From Pseudorhodoplanes sp. (GTDB lineage: Bacteria > Pseudomonadota > Alphaproteobacteria > Rhizobiales > Xanthobacteraceae): a stretch of 64,000 nt of DNA. The number at the start of each line of letters is the position of its first letter. The first letter of the stretch is position 1. Location of the stretch: the NCBI GenBank assembly GCA_032027085.1, contig JAVSMS010000001.1:3121126-3185125 (forward strand), given 5' to 3'. Of the stretch, positions 38,336-47,371 are shown piece by piece. A program made the translations under genes and the position numbers. The notes under the pieces were generated by a model. The model was not told where the DNA came from. It searched no databases and worked only from the letters and a program-made list of their open reading frames with translations.

Positions 38336-39709
38336 TCAGGCTTTCAAACGCACCACCGGACGCAGCAGAAACGCCGGCAAATGCGACATATCGGCCTCTG
38401 CGCTGTCATTCGCAGCCGGCTTGTTGCGGCGTGCATCGCTGATCTGCGCGACCGGTGCCTGCTTTTGCGATCTGCCTTTGCGTGTTTCCTGGCGCGTCTC
38501 GTCTTGGTTTTCCTGTCGCGATCCGTTGCGGTGACGCGCACGAGACTTGCGCGGGCGGCTGTCGCCCTCTGCTTCGCTCGGCGAGGGCATGTCGCCGGTC
38601 CAGGCGATGCTCTGGCCAATCAGCTTCTCAATCGCCGCCAGCGACTTCGTGTCGGCCGGGGCGACGATGGTGATTGCGACGCCGCTCTTGCCGGCGCGAC
38701 CAGTGCGGCCGATGCGGTGGACATAATCGTCGGCGTGGTGAGGCACGTCGAAATTGAAGACGTGGCTCACATCCGGAATATCGAGGCCGCGCGCGGCAAC
38801 GTCGGAGGCGACCAGCAGCTTCGCTTCGCCCTGGCGGAATTTGTCGAGCGCCGCCATGCGTGCGGACTGCTCCATGTCGCCGTGCAGACAGACGGCGTTG
38901 AAGCCGTGCTTGACTAGCGAACGGTGCAACTGCGCGACCTCGCGCTTGCGGTTGCAGAAGATGATGGCGTTCTTGAAGGGATCTTGCGCGCGGATCAGGC
39001 GGCGCAGGGTCTCACGCTTCTCGTGCGGTTCGCGCCCGGTCTTCACCAGCTGCTGGGTGATGGTGGTGGCTGCCGTCGCCGGACGCGACACCTCGACCTT
39101 CACCGGCGTGTGCAGGAATTGCTCGGTGATGCGCTGGATTTCCGGCGGCATCGTCGCAGTGAAGAACAGCGTCTGGCGGGTGAACGGCACCAATTTGCAG
39201 ATGCGTTCGATATCGGGAATGAAGCCCATGTCGAGCATGCGGTCGGCTTCATCGATGACCAGCAATTCAACGCCGGTGAGCAACAGACGTCCGCGTTCGA
39301 AGTGATCGAGCAGGCGGCCCGGCGTGGCGATCAGCACATCAACGCCGCGCGTCAGCTTGGAATCCTGATCGTCGAAGGATACGCCGCCGATCAGCAAGGC
39401 GACGTTCAGCTTCTGGCCGGCGCCGTATTTCTCGAAATTTTCCTGCACCTGCGCGGCGAGTTCGCGCGTTGGCTCAAGAATCAGCGTGCGCGGCATGCGC
39501 GCCCGCGCGCGGCCGCTCTCCAGCATGGTGATCATCGGCAGCGTGAACGCCGCGGTCTTGCCGGTGCCGGTCTGGGCGATGCCGAGTACATCACGCCGCG
39601 CCAGAACGTGCGGAATGGCCTGGCTCTGAATGGGTGTGGGTGTCGTATAACCGGCCGCTTGGACAGCGGATAAAACCTTGTCGGACAAGCCGAGTTGAGA
39701 GAAGGACAT
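38336..39709 (-). CDS. DEAD-box RNA helicase, RhlE type
   Basis: 457-residue ATP-dependent RNA helicase. The Q motif is in YTTPTPIQSQAIP, motif I AQTGTGKTAAF, motif II VIDEADRMLD, motif III FFTATMP and motif VI HRIGRTGRAGK. A basic C-terminal tail (residues about 375-457, rich in arginine and lysine) probably binds RNA. ATG 39709 begins MSFSQLGLSDKVL as in RhlE proteins. Roles in ribosome assembly and mRNA decay are typical. Confidence 0.93.
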   Translation of the reverse strand: MSFSQLGLSDKVLSAVQAAGYTTPTPIQSQAIPHVLARRDVLGIAQTGTGKTAAFTLPMITMLESGRARARMPRTLILEPTRELAAQVQENFEKYGAGQKLNVALLIGGVSFDDQDSKLTRGVDVLIATPGRLLDHFERGRLLLTGVELLVIDEADRMLDMGFIPDIERICKLVPFTRQTLFFTATMPPEIQRITEQFLHTPVKVEVSRPATAATTITQQLVKTGREPHEKRETLRRLIRAQDPFKNAIIFCNRKREVAQLHRSLVKHGFNAVCLHGDMEQSARMAALDKFRQGEAKLLVASDVAARGLDIPDVSHVFNFDVPHHADDYVHRIGRTGRAGKSGVAITIVAPADTKSLAAIEKLIGQSIAWTGDMPSPSEAEGDSRPRKSRARHRNGSRQENQDETRQETRKGRSQKQAPVAQISDARRNKPAANDSAEADMSHLPAFLLRPVVRLKA

Positions 39710-39947
39710 AAAACCTCTAAGCGGTGCCGCCCGGTCTATAGCCGCGCCGGATGAAGGAACGACGACGTTGTCATGCGCGAGGAGGCGGCGACCGAATCCT
39801 GTCTGTCGGTCCGTGCCGGGAAGATAGGGCCGGGCGGCCGAAAGTCAATCCTTTCGCAGTGCAGCAAGTTAATAAATAGCTTAACTTTTTCGCGGCCGAC
39901 GCGGCTTTTCACGAGCTGTGACGCCGGTTGGGGTAGCGGAGGACATG

Positions 39948-40649
39948 ATGCCTGAAGCCTTGCCGATTCTGCTGGTGCCCGGCCTGAATTGCTCGCCACG
40001 GCTTTACGCCGCGCAGATGCCGGCCCTTTGGGCCTTCGGGCCGGTCACGGTCGCCGACCACCGCCGCGATGAGACGATGGAGGCCATTGCCGGCCGCATC
40101 CTCCGCGACGCGCCGCCGCGTTTCGCCTTGGCCGGGCTGTCCATGGGCGGCTATGTCGCCATGGCGATCCAGCGGACGGCGCCGGAGCGGGTGGCGAAGC
40201 TGGCTTTGCTCGATACCGGACCGCGCGCCGACACGCCCCAGCAGACCGAGAACCGCAAGCGTCAGATCGATATCGCCGCGCACGACCGGTTCGCTGAAAT
40301 TCCCGGCCTGCAATGGCCGATGCTGGTGCACAAGAACCGCCAGCATGACGAGGCGCTGAAGGGGGTCGTGGTTCAGATGGCGGAGGAGACCGGCGCCGAT
40401 GCCTTCGTGCGCCAGCAGCGCGCCATTATGGCGCGCCCAGATTCGCGTCCGGGCCTGTCGAAGATCGCGTGCCCGACGCTCATTCTCGTGGGCGACGGAG
40501 ATCAATTAACTCCGCCGGAGCTGTCCGAGGAAATGAACGCACTTATTCCAGGCAGCCGCCTTGTGAAGGTGCCTGATTGCGGGCATCTGTCGACGCTGGA
40601 GCGGCCGGACGTCGTGACGCGCGCCCTGGTCAATTGGATGCAGAGCTAG
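39948..40649 (+). CDS. Alpha/beta hydrolase
   Basis: 233-residue alpha/beta-fold hydrolase. The nucleophile elbow is AGLSMGGYVA (serine), with LILVGDGDQLTPP holding the acid and VPDCGHLSTLE the histidine. ATG 39948 has GGAGG five bases upstream; another ATG lies directly before it. No signal peptide. It precedes the CBS gene by 27 bp, so the two may be co-transcribed. Substrate unknown. Confidence 0.87.
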   Translation: MPEALPILLVPGLNCSPRLYAAQMPALWAFGPVTVADHRRDETMEAIAGRILRDAPPRFALAGLSMGGYVAMAIQRTAPERVAKLALLDTGPRADTPQQTENRKRQIDIAAHDRFAEIPGLQWPMLVHKNRQHDEALKGVVVQMAEETGADAFVRQQRAIMARPDSRPGLSKIACPTLILVGDGDQLTPPELSEEMNALIPGSRLVKVPDCGHLSTLERPDVVTRALVNWMQS

Positions 40650-40676
40650 ACCGAGAGTTGCAAGTTAGCCAACAGA

Positions 40677-42041
40677 ATGACCTCCATTCTCGATCTCATC
40701 GGCGCCACGCCGCTTGTCGAAGTTACTCGCCTCGACACCGGTCCATGCCGCCTGTTTCTCAAGCTCGAAAGCCAGAATCCGTCCGGCTCGATCAAGGACC
40801 GGCCGGCGCGCGCCATGATCGAGGCAGCGGAAGCTGACGGGCGTCTGCGGCCAGGCGGCATGATCGTTGAAGCGACCGCCGGCAATACCGGACTTGGTCT
40901 CGCCTTCGTCGGTGCGCAGAAGGGCTATCGCACGGTTCTTGTCGTGCCCGACAAGATGTCGCGCGAAAAGATTTTGCACGCGCGCGCGATGGGTGCCGAG
41001 GTCATTCTCACCCGCTCTGATGTCGGCAAGGGTCACCCGGATTATTATCAGGATCTCGCCGCCGACATCACGCAGCGCACGAAAGGCGCGATCTACATCA
41101 ACCAGTTCGCAAATGCAGCCAATCCGCGGGCGCATGAAACAACGACGGCGCCTGAACTGCTGAAGCAGATGGACAACGACATCGACGCGATTGTCGTTGG
41201 TGTCGGTTCCGGTGGCACGCTGACGGGCCTCGGTCGCTTCATGAAGCAGCATTCGCCAAAAACCAAAATGATCCTGGCCGATCCGGTCGGCTCGGTGCTG
41301 GCGCCACTCGTCAAGACAGGACAGATGACCGAGGCCGGAAGCTGGGCGGTGGAGGGGATCGGCGAGGATTTCGTGCCGCCGAACTGCGATCTGTCGCTGG
41401 TCAAAGACGCCCATTCAATTCCCGACCCGGAGAGCTTCGCCGCTGCGCGCGAGCTCTTGCGCATGGAAGGGGTTTTCGGCGGCTCCTCGTCGGGCACGTT
41501 GCTGGCCGCGGCGTTGCGCTATTGCCGGGCCCAGACCACGCCAAAACGCGTTGTCACTTTCGTCTGCGATTCCGGCGCCAAATATCTCTCAAAAGTATTC
41601 AATGAGACCTATCTGGCGCAGGAAGGCTTTATCGGTGCCGAGCGCACCGGCAAGGTGCGCGATCTTGTCGTTGCCCCGCGAAGCCGCGGCGGGGCTGTGG
41701 AAGTGCGGCCGCAGGACAATTTGCGCACGGTGTTTGCGCGCATGCGCGCAGCCGACGTGTCGCAGATGCCGGTCATGGACGGCGACAGTATTGTCGGCCT
41801 GGTCGATGAAAGCGATCTTCTGGGGGCATTGCTGACCTTGGGCGAGAGCCAGGCGTTCGACCGCCCGGTCAGCGAGGTGATGGTGACGCGGCTGGAAACA
41901 ATCGCCGCCGATGCGGCGATCCGCGATCTCGTGCCTTTGTTCAAGAAGGATTTCGTCGCCATCGTGATGGATGACGGCCGCTTTCTCGGTCTCGTCACCC
42001 GCATCGATCTCATCAATCATTTCCGGATAGCGATGCAATGA
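40677..42041 (+). CDS. cbs: Cystathionine beta-synthase with C-terminal CBS pair
   Basis: PLP enzyme condensing homocysteine and serine to cystathionine, 454 residues. The cofactor lysine lies in NPSGSIKDRPA (about residue 40), the phosphate loop in VGVGSGGTLTG, and the catalytic domain ends near residue 320. Two CBS modules follow (ADVSQMPVMDGDSIVGLV and FVAIVMDDGRFLGLVTRID). Bacterial CBS can also use O-acetylserine and sulfide. The next gene, a cystathionine gamma-lyase/synthase, completes the reverse transsulfuration route to cysteine. Confidence 0.92.
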   Translation: MTSILDLIGATPLVEVTRLDTGPCRLFLKLESQNPSGSIKDRPARAMIEAAEADGRLRPGGMIVEATAGNTGLGLAFVGAQKGYRTVLVVPDKMSREKILHARAMGAEVILTRSDVGKGHPDYYQDLAADITQRTKGAIYINQFANAANPRAHETTTAPELLKQMDNDIDAIVVGVGSGGTLTGLGRFMKQHSPKTKMILADPVGSVLAPLVKTGQMTEAGSWAVEGIGEDFVPPNCDLSLVKDAHSIPDPESFAAARELLRMEGVFGGSSSGTLLAAALRYCRAQTTPKRVVTFVCDSGAKYLSKVFNETYLAQEGFIGAERTGKVRDLVVAPRSRGGAVEVRPQDNLRTVFARMRAADVSQMPVMDGDSIVGLVDESDLLGALLTLGESQAFDRPVSEVMVTRLETIAADAAIRDLVPLFKKDFVAIVMDDGRFLGLVTRIDLINHFRIAMQ

Positions 42042-42061
42042 GTTCGAAGACATTTCATTTT

Positions 42062-42094
42062 CGTCATGGCTGGACCCGGGTGCGGGGCATGACG
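42062..42094. repeat. REP-like hairpin between cbs and the gamma-lyase gene
   Basis: CGTCATG at 42062-42068 pairs with CATGACG at 42088-42094 around a GC-rich interior. It resembles the dispersed 'gtcatggc(c/t)gg' intergenic elements of Bradyrhizobium-like genomes. Its place inside a likely operon may adjust message stability. Confidence 0.55.
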
Positions 42095-42108
42095 CAGAGG
42101 GAGCATCC

Positions 42109-43278
42109 ATGACCAAACCCAATCGTCCCGGGTTTTCCACGCGCTGCATTCATGCGGGACAGGAACCCGATCCGACCACCGGCGCGGTGATGATGCCGAT
42201 CTATGCGACCTCCACCTTTGTGCAACAGAGCCCGGGCGTGCACAAAGGGTACGAATATGCGCGCTCTCAAAATCCGACGCGCATGGCCTTCGAGCGTTGC
42301 GTGGCTGATCTTGAAAGCGGCAGCAAGGGGTTTGCCTTCGCGTCGGGCCTCGCGGCGATCTCGACGATTTTGGAATGTCTCGATCAGGGCACGCATGTCG
42401 TCGCGACCGACGATATCTATGGCGGCACGCGCCGTCTGTTCACGCGCGTACGAAACCGTTCGGCGGGCCTGCAGGTCAGCTACACCGACCTCAGCGATCT
42501 TTCGGCGATCGAAAAGGCGATCCGCCCCGACACCAGGATGATCTGGGTGGAGACGCCGACCAATCCGCTGCTCAAGCTCGCGGACCTTCGTGCCATTGCC
42601 GAGCTGGCCCGCAAGCGCAACATCATCACCGTCGCCGACAACACCTTTGCGAGTCCTTATCTGCAGCGGCCGCTGGAATTCGGCTTCGACATCGTGGTGC
42701 ATTCCACGACCAAATATCTCAATGGCCATTCCGACATGGTCGGCGGCATCGCGGTGGCGGGCGAGAATGCCGAACTGCGCGAACGTCTTGGCTTCTTGCA
42801 GAATGCGGTCGGCGCGATTCAGGGGCCGTTCGATTCCTTCCTGGCCTTGCGCGGCGTCAAGACACTGGCGCTGCGCATGGAGCGGCAATCTGCGTCGGCG
42901 CTGAAGATCGCCGAGTGGCTCGAAAAGCACCCCAAGGTCGGCAAGGTTATCTATCCCGGCCTGCCGAGCCATCCCCAGCACACACTGGCCAAATCGCAGA
43001 TGCGCGCCTTCGGCGGAATGATCACGGCGGAATTGAAGACGGACCTTCCCGGCGCGCGCGCCTTTCTGGAGCGCTGCGAAGTGTTCGCTTTGGCCGAAAG
43101 TCTGGGCGCGGTCGAAAGCCTGATCGAGCATCCCGGCATCATGACGCATGGCTCGGTGCCGCCTGACGTGCGGGCGGAACTGGGCATCACCGACGGCCTG
43201 ATCCGCCTCTCGGTCGGGATCGAGGATGTTGAGGACCTGATCATCGACCTCCAGAATGCCTTCGCAGCCCTGAAATAG
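42109..43278 (+). CDS. Cystathionine gamma-lyase / gamma-synthase family enzyme
   Basis: PLP enzyme of the Cys/Met metabolism family, 389 residues. It has the family pattern YARSQNPTRMAFE, ASGLAAISTIL, WVETPTNPLLKLADL, VADNTFASPYLQRPLEFG and the cofactor lysine in VVHSTTKYLNGHSD. Sequence alone does not separate the lyase (reverse transsulfuration) from the synthase (MetB); the adjacent cystathionine beta-synthase favours the lyase. ATG 42109 follows GAGGGAG. Confidence 0.9.
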   Translation: MTKPNRPGFSTRCIHAGQEPDPTTGAVMMPIYATSTFVQQSPGVHKGYEYARSQNPTRMAFERCVADLESGSKGFAFASGLAAISTILECLDQGTHVVATDDIYGGTRRLFTRVRNRSAGLQVSYTDLSDLSAIEKAIRPDTRMIWVETPTNPLLKLADLRAIAELARKRNIITVADNTFASPYLQRPLEFGFDIVVHSTTKYLNGHSDMVGGIAVAGENAELRERLGFLQNAVGAIQGPFDSFLALRGVKTLALRMERQSASALKIAEWLEKHPKVGKVIYPGLPSHPQHTLAKSQMRAFGGMITAELKTDLPGARAFLERCEVFALAESLGAVESLIEHPGIMTHGSVPPDVRAELGITDGLIRLSVGIEDVEDLIIDLQNAFAALK

Positions 43279-43345
43279 TCGGCATTCTCCGGTGTTTATG
43301 ACAATCCGGGTGCCATCCGCGTCAGATCCTTTTGGGAGAAAAAGT

Positions 43346-44182
43346 ATGCAGTCGTCTCTTCCCCGCGCGCTCGCCATTTCCTCTCTTGCGCTTGTATTCT
43401 CTGTGCAAGTCACGCTGTCCGGTGCGCTGGCGCAATCGGCGTCCAAGGAGTTCAAGCCAGAAGTCGGCCAGGCCGGCAAGGATGTGATCTGGGTGCCGAC
43501 CGCCCAGGCTTTGGTCGACAAGATGCTGGACATGGCCAAGGTGACCCCGGCCGATTCCGTGATCGATCTTGGCTCCGGCGACGGCCGCACCGTCATCACG
43601 GCGGCGAAGCGCGGCGCCACCGCCATGGGCATTGAATACAATCCCGACATGGTCGCGCTGTCGAAGGCCAACGCCGAAAAAGAGGGTGTCGGCGGCAAGG
43701 CGACGTTCGTCCAGGGCGATATTTTCCAGACCGATTTTTCCAAGGCGACGGTCCTCACCATGTTTCTGTTGTCAACGCTCAATCTCAAGCTGCGTCCGAC
43801 CATCCTCAACATGAAGCCCGGCACCCGCGTTGTTTCGAATACCTTCGACATGGGCGACTGGACGCCGGACGAGACGGTGACGATCACTGAGAATTGCACT
43901 TCGCATTGCCGTGCGCATTTCTGGCTGGTGCCGGCGAAAGTGGAGGGCACCTGGAAAGTGGGCGAGGGCGAACTAGTTCTGAAACAGGAATTTCAGATGC
44001 TCTCGGGCACGCTGAAGAACGGCAATGTCTCGGCGATCGTGATCAACGGCAAGATGGCAGGCGACCAGATCACCTTCACGGCCGGCAACACGCAATATAC
44101 CGGCAAGGTGAGCGGCAATATGATCGAAGGGACCGCGAAGACCGGCGACAAGGAAACGAAATGGCAGGCGACGCGCTCCTGA
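43346..44182 (+). CDS. Predicted exported SAM-dependent methyltransferase, copy 1
   Basis: 278 residues: a signal peptide ending near GALAQS, then a class I methyltransferase domain with motif I VIDLGSGDGRTVIT and the acidic loop GIEYNPDMVAL. A C-terminal beta-rich part (GELVLKQEFQMLSGTLKNG) follows. Between them is ENCTSHCRAHFW, whose CxxxC is kept in the second copy. ATG 43346 has GGGAGA upstream. A methyltransferase outside the cytoplasm is unusual because S-adenosylmethionine is not known to be supplied there. The tandem copy lies 46 bp downstream. Confidence 0.82.
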   Translation: MQSSLPRALAISSLALVFSVQVTLSGALAQSASKEFKPEVGQAGKDVIWVPTAQALVDKMLDMAKVTPADSVIDLGSGDGRTVITAAKRGATAMGIEYNPDMVALSKANAEKEGVGGKATFVQGDIFQTDFSKATVLTMFLLSTLNLKLRPTILNMKPGTRVVSNTFDMGDWTPDETVTITENCTSHCRAHFWLVPAKVEGTWKVGEGELVLKQEFQMLSGTLKNGNVSAIVINGKMAGDQITFTAGNTQYTGKVSGNMIEGTAKTGDKETKWQATRS

Positions 44183-44228
44183 CGCAGCGCCTGCGTAAAA
44201 TACCATAGTCAGTTGATTGGAGAAATGC

Positions 44229-45119
44229 ATGAAGGCGTTGAAGTTGCTAGCAGGTGCTGCGGTTATTCCCGCTGTGGCCGCGGCATTGGTTCTGAATCCG
44301 TTCAGCCCGTCGCCGGGTTTGGCCAATGGCGCAGCAGCGACCGCTGCCCAGCCTGACAAGCCCAGGACCGCCCAACTCTCCGAGTATGAGCCGACCGTCG
44401 GCCAGGAAGGCAAGGATGTGGTCTGGGTGCCGACCGCGCAGTCGCTGGTCAACAAGATGCTCGACATGGCCAAGCTCACGCCGTCCGATTATCTGGTCGA
44501 TCTCGGCTCCGGCGATGGCCGCACCGTCATCACCGCAGCGAAGCGCGGCGCCACCGCGCACGGCATCGAATACAATCCGAAGATGGTGGAGTTGTCGAAG
44601 CGCAATGCCGAGAAGGAAGGCGTGAGCGCGAAAGCGACATTTGCGCAGGCCGACATTTTCGAAAGCGATTTCTCCAAGGCGGATGTCGTCACCATGTTCC
44701 TGTTGCCGGAACTGAATTTGCGACTGCGTCCGAACATCCTGAAGATGAAGCCGGGCACGCGCATTGTCACCAATTCGTTCAGCATGGGCGACTGGACCGC
44801 CGACCAGACTGAAAGCGTGAACGAGGATTGCCGCTCCTATTGCACCGCATTTCTCTGGATCGTGCCGGCCAATGCTGCGGGCAGCTGGAAACTGCCGCAG
44901 GGCGAGGTGACGCTGGAGCAGAAATTCCAGGTGGTGTCGGGCAATCTGAAGAGCGGCAGCAATTCCACCGCCGTGACCGAGGGCAGGCTCAACGGCGAGC
45001 AGATTGTGTTCAAGGCCGGCGGCACCGAATATTCCGGCAGGGTTGCTGGCGACACCATGGAGGGCGTTGCCAAGACCGGCGGCAAGGAAGAGAAATTCCA
45101 GGCGACGCGGGTGAAGTAG
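44229..45119 (+). CDS. Predicted exported SAM-dependent methyltransferase, copy 2
   Basis: 296 residues, paralogous to the preceding gene along its length. A signal sequence or anchor (KLLAGAAVIPAVAAALVL) is followed by a proline/alanine spacer. The methyltransferase domain has LVDLGSGDGRTVIT and GIEYNPKMVEL, the cysteine pair is in NEDCRSYCTAFLW, and the C-terminal beta part is GEVTLEQKFQVVSGNLKSG. ATG 44229 is chosen (GGAG nearby); a TTG four codons earlier is possible. Target and cellular location need proof. Confidence 0.82.
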   Translation: MKALKLLAGAAVIPAVAAALVLNPFSPSPGLANGAAATAAQPDKPRTAQLSEYEPTVGQEGKDVVWVPTAQSLVNKMLDMAKLTPSDYLVDLGSGDGRTVITAAKRGATAHGIEYNPKMVELSKRNAEKEGVSAKATFAQADIFESDFSKADVVTMFLLPELNLRLRPNILKMKPGTRIVTNSFSMGDWTADQTESVNEDCRSYCTAFLWIVPANAAGSWKLPQGEVTLEQKFQVVSGNLKSGSNSTAVTEGRLNGEQIVFKAGGTEYSGRVAGDTMEGVAKTGGKEEKFQATRVK

Positions 45120-45168
45120 GTCTGCCTCCTCCTCAGGCCTTCTCCAACTGCTTGAAATGCGATTCTTT

Positions 45169-45194
45169 CGTCATGGCCGGGCATAGCCCGTCAC
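45169..45194. repeat. REP-like degenerate intergenic element
   Basis: CGTCATGGCCGGGCATAGCC followed by CGTCAC matches the dispersed elements seen at 26.7 and 42.06 kb in its first bases, but its inverted repeat is degraded. It lies in the gap between the second methyltransferase and a small membrane gene. Confidence 0.45.
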
Positions 45195-45317
45195 TGCAAA
45201 AGCCTGATTCATTGGCCGCATTTTGGGTCAGACTCTCGGCATGAGGCCGATCAGGGCTGGAAAACGGTTCGAGCCGGCGTTAATCCCACTCTAACGCTCC
45301 CGCCGTAAAACCGCGGC

Positions 45318-45587
45318 ATGTCGTTTGTTGAGTATATTCGCGTACCCGATCCGACGACCGTCGAACTGCTGACCATTCCGGTCCTGTTTCTGGTCGTGCT
45401 GTTTCTGACGACGCTGGCGGGCTTCCGCGGGCGCGCCGCCTTGGTCGTGACCGCCTGCGTTCTGGCGATCTGCGTCATGGCCCTCGCAACGCGCCAGGAC
45501 ATCTACACCCACGAAACCAAGATCGGCATGGCCGTCGCCACCATGCTGCTGGTGATTTTCTGGAAGTTGCGGGCGCGCAAGGCGTAG
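45318..45587 (+). CDS. Small membrane protein (89 aa), unknown
   Basis: 89 residues with three hydrophobic segments: LLTIPVLFLVVLFLTTLAGF, ALVVTACVLAICVMALA and IGMAVATMLLVIFWKL, ending in basic RARKA. No family recognised. The ATG lacks a strong ribosome site but the hydrophobic pattern is coherent and the opposing strand gives no better gene. It lies between the methyltransferase pair and the caspase-like gene. Confidence 0.6.
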   Translation: MSFVEYIRVPDPTTVELLTIPVLFLVVLFLTTLAGFRGRAALVVTACVLAICVMALATRQDIYTHETKIGMAVATMLLVIFWKLRARKA

Positions 45588-45709
45588 CGGGCCTTATCAC
45601 CACGGCTCTTTGAACTCATCCCCAGGCCCGTGCGACTATCGTCTGGGGCGGATCTGCAACGGGCCCGGCAGGGATCGCGGATTCAGCGGGTTTTTCAGGG
45701 GGATTTCCG

Positions 45710-47230
45710 ATGCGACAGTTTGCGCAACGCCTGGCCCTGGTGCTGGCCGCCCTGATTCCGGGCGCGCTCATGGTTTTTGCCCCGGCGCCCGCTCATGCGC
45801 AGAAGAAGGTGGCGCTGGTCATCGGCAACGATGATTACAAGAACATTCCCGCGCTGAAGAAAGCCGGCAACGATGCCCGCAGGATGGGCGAGACTCTCAA
45901 GGCCCTCGGCTTTCAGGTGATCGAGGCGCACAATCAGACCCGCCGACAGATGAGCGAAACCTTGCTCTCCTTCGACCGCGCGCTGGCGCAGGGCGACACC
46001 GCGTTCTTCTTTTTTGCCGGCCACGGCTTTGAAATCCAGGGCGACAATTATCTGTTGCCGGTCGACGTGCCGGAGGCAACGGAAGGGCAGGAGGAGCTTG
46101 TCCGCGATGCGTCTTTCGCAGCTCAGCGCGTGATCGAACGTTTGCAGGCGCGCGGCGTGCGCACCTCGATCATCGTGCTCGATGCCTGCCGCAATAATCC
46201 GTTCGAGCGGCCGGGCAAGCGTTCGGTGCGCGGTTCGGCCGGTCTCGCGCCGATGACACCGAACGAGGGCGTGTTCGTGGTCTTCTCCGCCGGCGCGAAA
46301 CAGGCCGCGCTCGACCGTTATTCGGAAGACGACAAGGACCCGAATTCGGTCTTCACCCGCTATTTTGTGAAGGAGCTCAGCACGCCCGGCCTGACCTTGG
46401 TTCAGGTCGCCAAGCGCACGCAGTCGGAAGTAAAATTGCTCGCAGCGAAGTGGCGACACGATCAGACTCCCGCCTATTACGACCAGATCGTCGGCGACGT
46501 GGTGCTGAACGGGACACTCGATCCCAAGCGCCAGATCGAGGTGCTGCCGCAGATCGCTTCTTTGCCGGCGCAGCCCCTCGGTCCGCGCGAGCGCATCACC
46601 ACGCATCCCGATGATCTCAATGCGCCGATCGCGAATTTCATGCGCCACAATGGCGGCTGGTCGGTGACGCTGTCCTTCGCCGATCCGGTCACCGCGATTT
46701 CCTGGCGCATGGGCGAGAGCGGCAATTTCAAGGAAACCGGCTTCCTCGACACGCTCGACCCGCGCACCCGCAAGCGCATGCCCAATCCGTCGATCCAGCT
46801 CGATGCCGACACGCCGGAGGGCACCATTTACGTCCGATCGGCCGATCTGCGCGGCAACTGGAGCGAGCCGCTGCCTGTGAAGTTCAATCCGGTGGAGGCG
46901 CTGGAAAGGAGCCAGCGGCAGATCCTGGAAATGACCAGCGGTTCCTGGCTGTCGTTCCGCGAATACAATGGCCTGCTGGTCTATTGGACGCATCTTGCGT
47001 CTTACCGCTGCGCCATCCGCGAGGTGAAGGTCGGTATCGATTCCACCGTGCCCGACCGCAAGATCGCACTGCCGCCCTGCGACATGCGCGATCCGGTGGC
47101 GATTCCGCACAATGCGCAGACCTATCTGAAGCTGCCGGCGGCGACCAAATTCATGTCGGTCGAGCTGACCTATAGGGACGGCTCGGTGTCGGAAACAAAG
47201 ACATTTCGTGCGGATACCCGCAGGAACTGA
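45710..47230 (+). CDS. Exported caspase-like (peptidase C14) protein
   Basis: 506 residues with a signal peptide ending near PAHAQK. A caspase p20-type domain follows (about residues 31-260): VALVIGNDDYKNIPALKKAGNDAR, the catalytic histidine in FFFFAGHGFEIQGDN and the catalytic cysteine in IVLDACRNNPF. Both catalytic residues are present. The C-terminal 250 residues form a separate region without a recognised repeat. Bacterial metacaspase-like proteins with signal peptides occur widely in Alphaproteobacteria; their substrates are mostly unknown. ATG 45710 begins the signal peptide. Confidence 0.88.
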   Translation: MRQFAQRLALVLAALIPGALMVFAPAPAHAQKKVALVIGNDDYKNIPALKKAGNDARRMGETLKALGFQVIEAHNQTRRQMSETLLSFDRALAQGDTAFFFFAGHGFEIQGDNYLLPVDVPEATEGQEELVRDASFAAQRVIERLQARGVRTSIIVLDACRNNPFERPGKRSVRGSAGLAPMTPNEGVFVVFSAGAKQAALDRYSEDDKDPNSVFTRYFVKELSTPGLTLVQVAKRTQSEVKLLAAKWRHDQTPAYYDQIVGDVVLNGTLDPKRQIEVLPQIASLPAQPLGPRERITTHPDDLNAPIANFMRHNGGWSVTLSFADPVTAISWRMGESGNFKETGFLDTLDPRTRKRMPNPSIQLDADTPEGTIYVRSADLRGNWSEPLPVKFNPVEALERSQRQILEMTSGSWLSFREYNGLLVYWTHLASYRCAIREVKVGIDSTVPDRKIALPPCDMRDPVAIPHNAQTYLKLPAATKFMSVELTYRDGSVSETKTFRADTRRN

Positions 47231-47371
47231 GGGGCGCGATCTCGCAGGGCGAGACGGCACGCCACTCCGATACCGCTGCCGGGATTGATAGGGCTTGCGC
47301 GAAGCAGCGAAACAATATGACATGCCTTCATGGCGGAGATCGCACGCTTGCGTCCTGGGGGCCAAGGCGAG

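Noticed and set aside
42064-43950. Minus-strand frame of over 600 codons
   Set aside because: Antisense to the gamma-lyase and exported methyltransferase genes; no recognisable domain.
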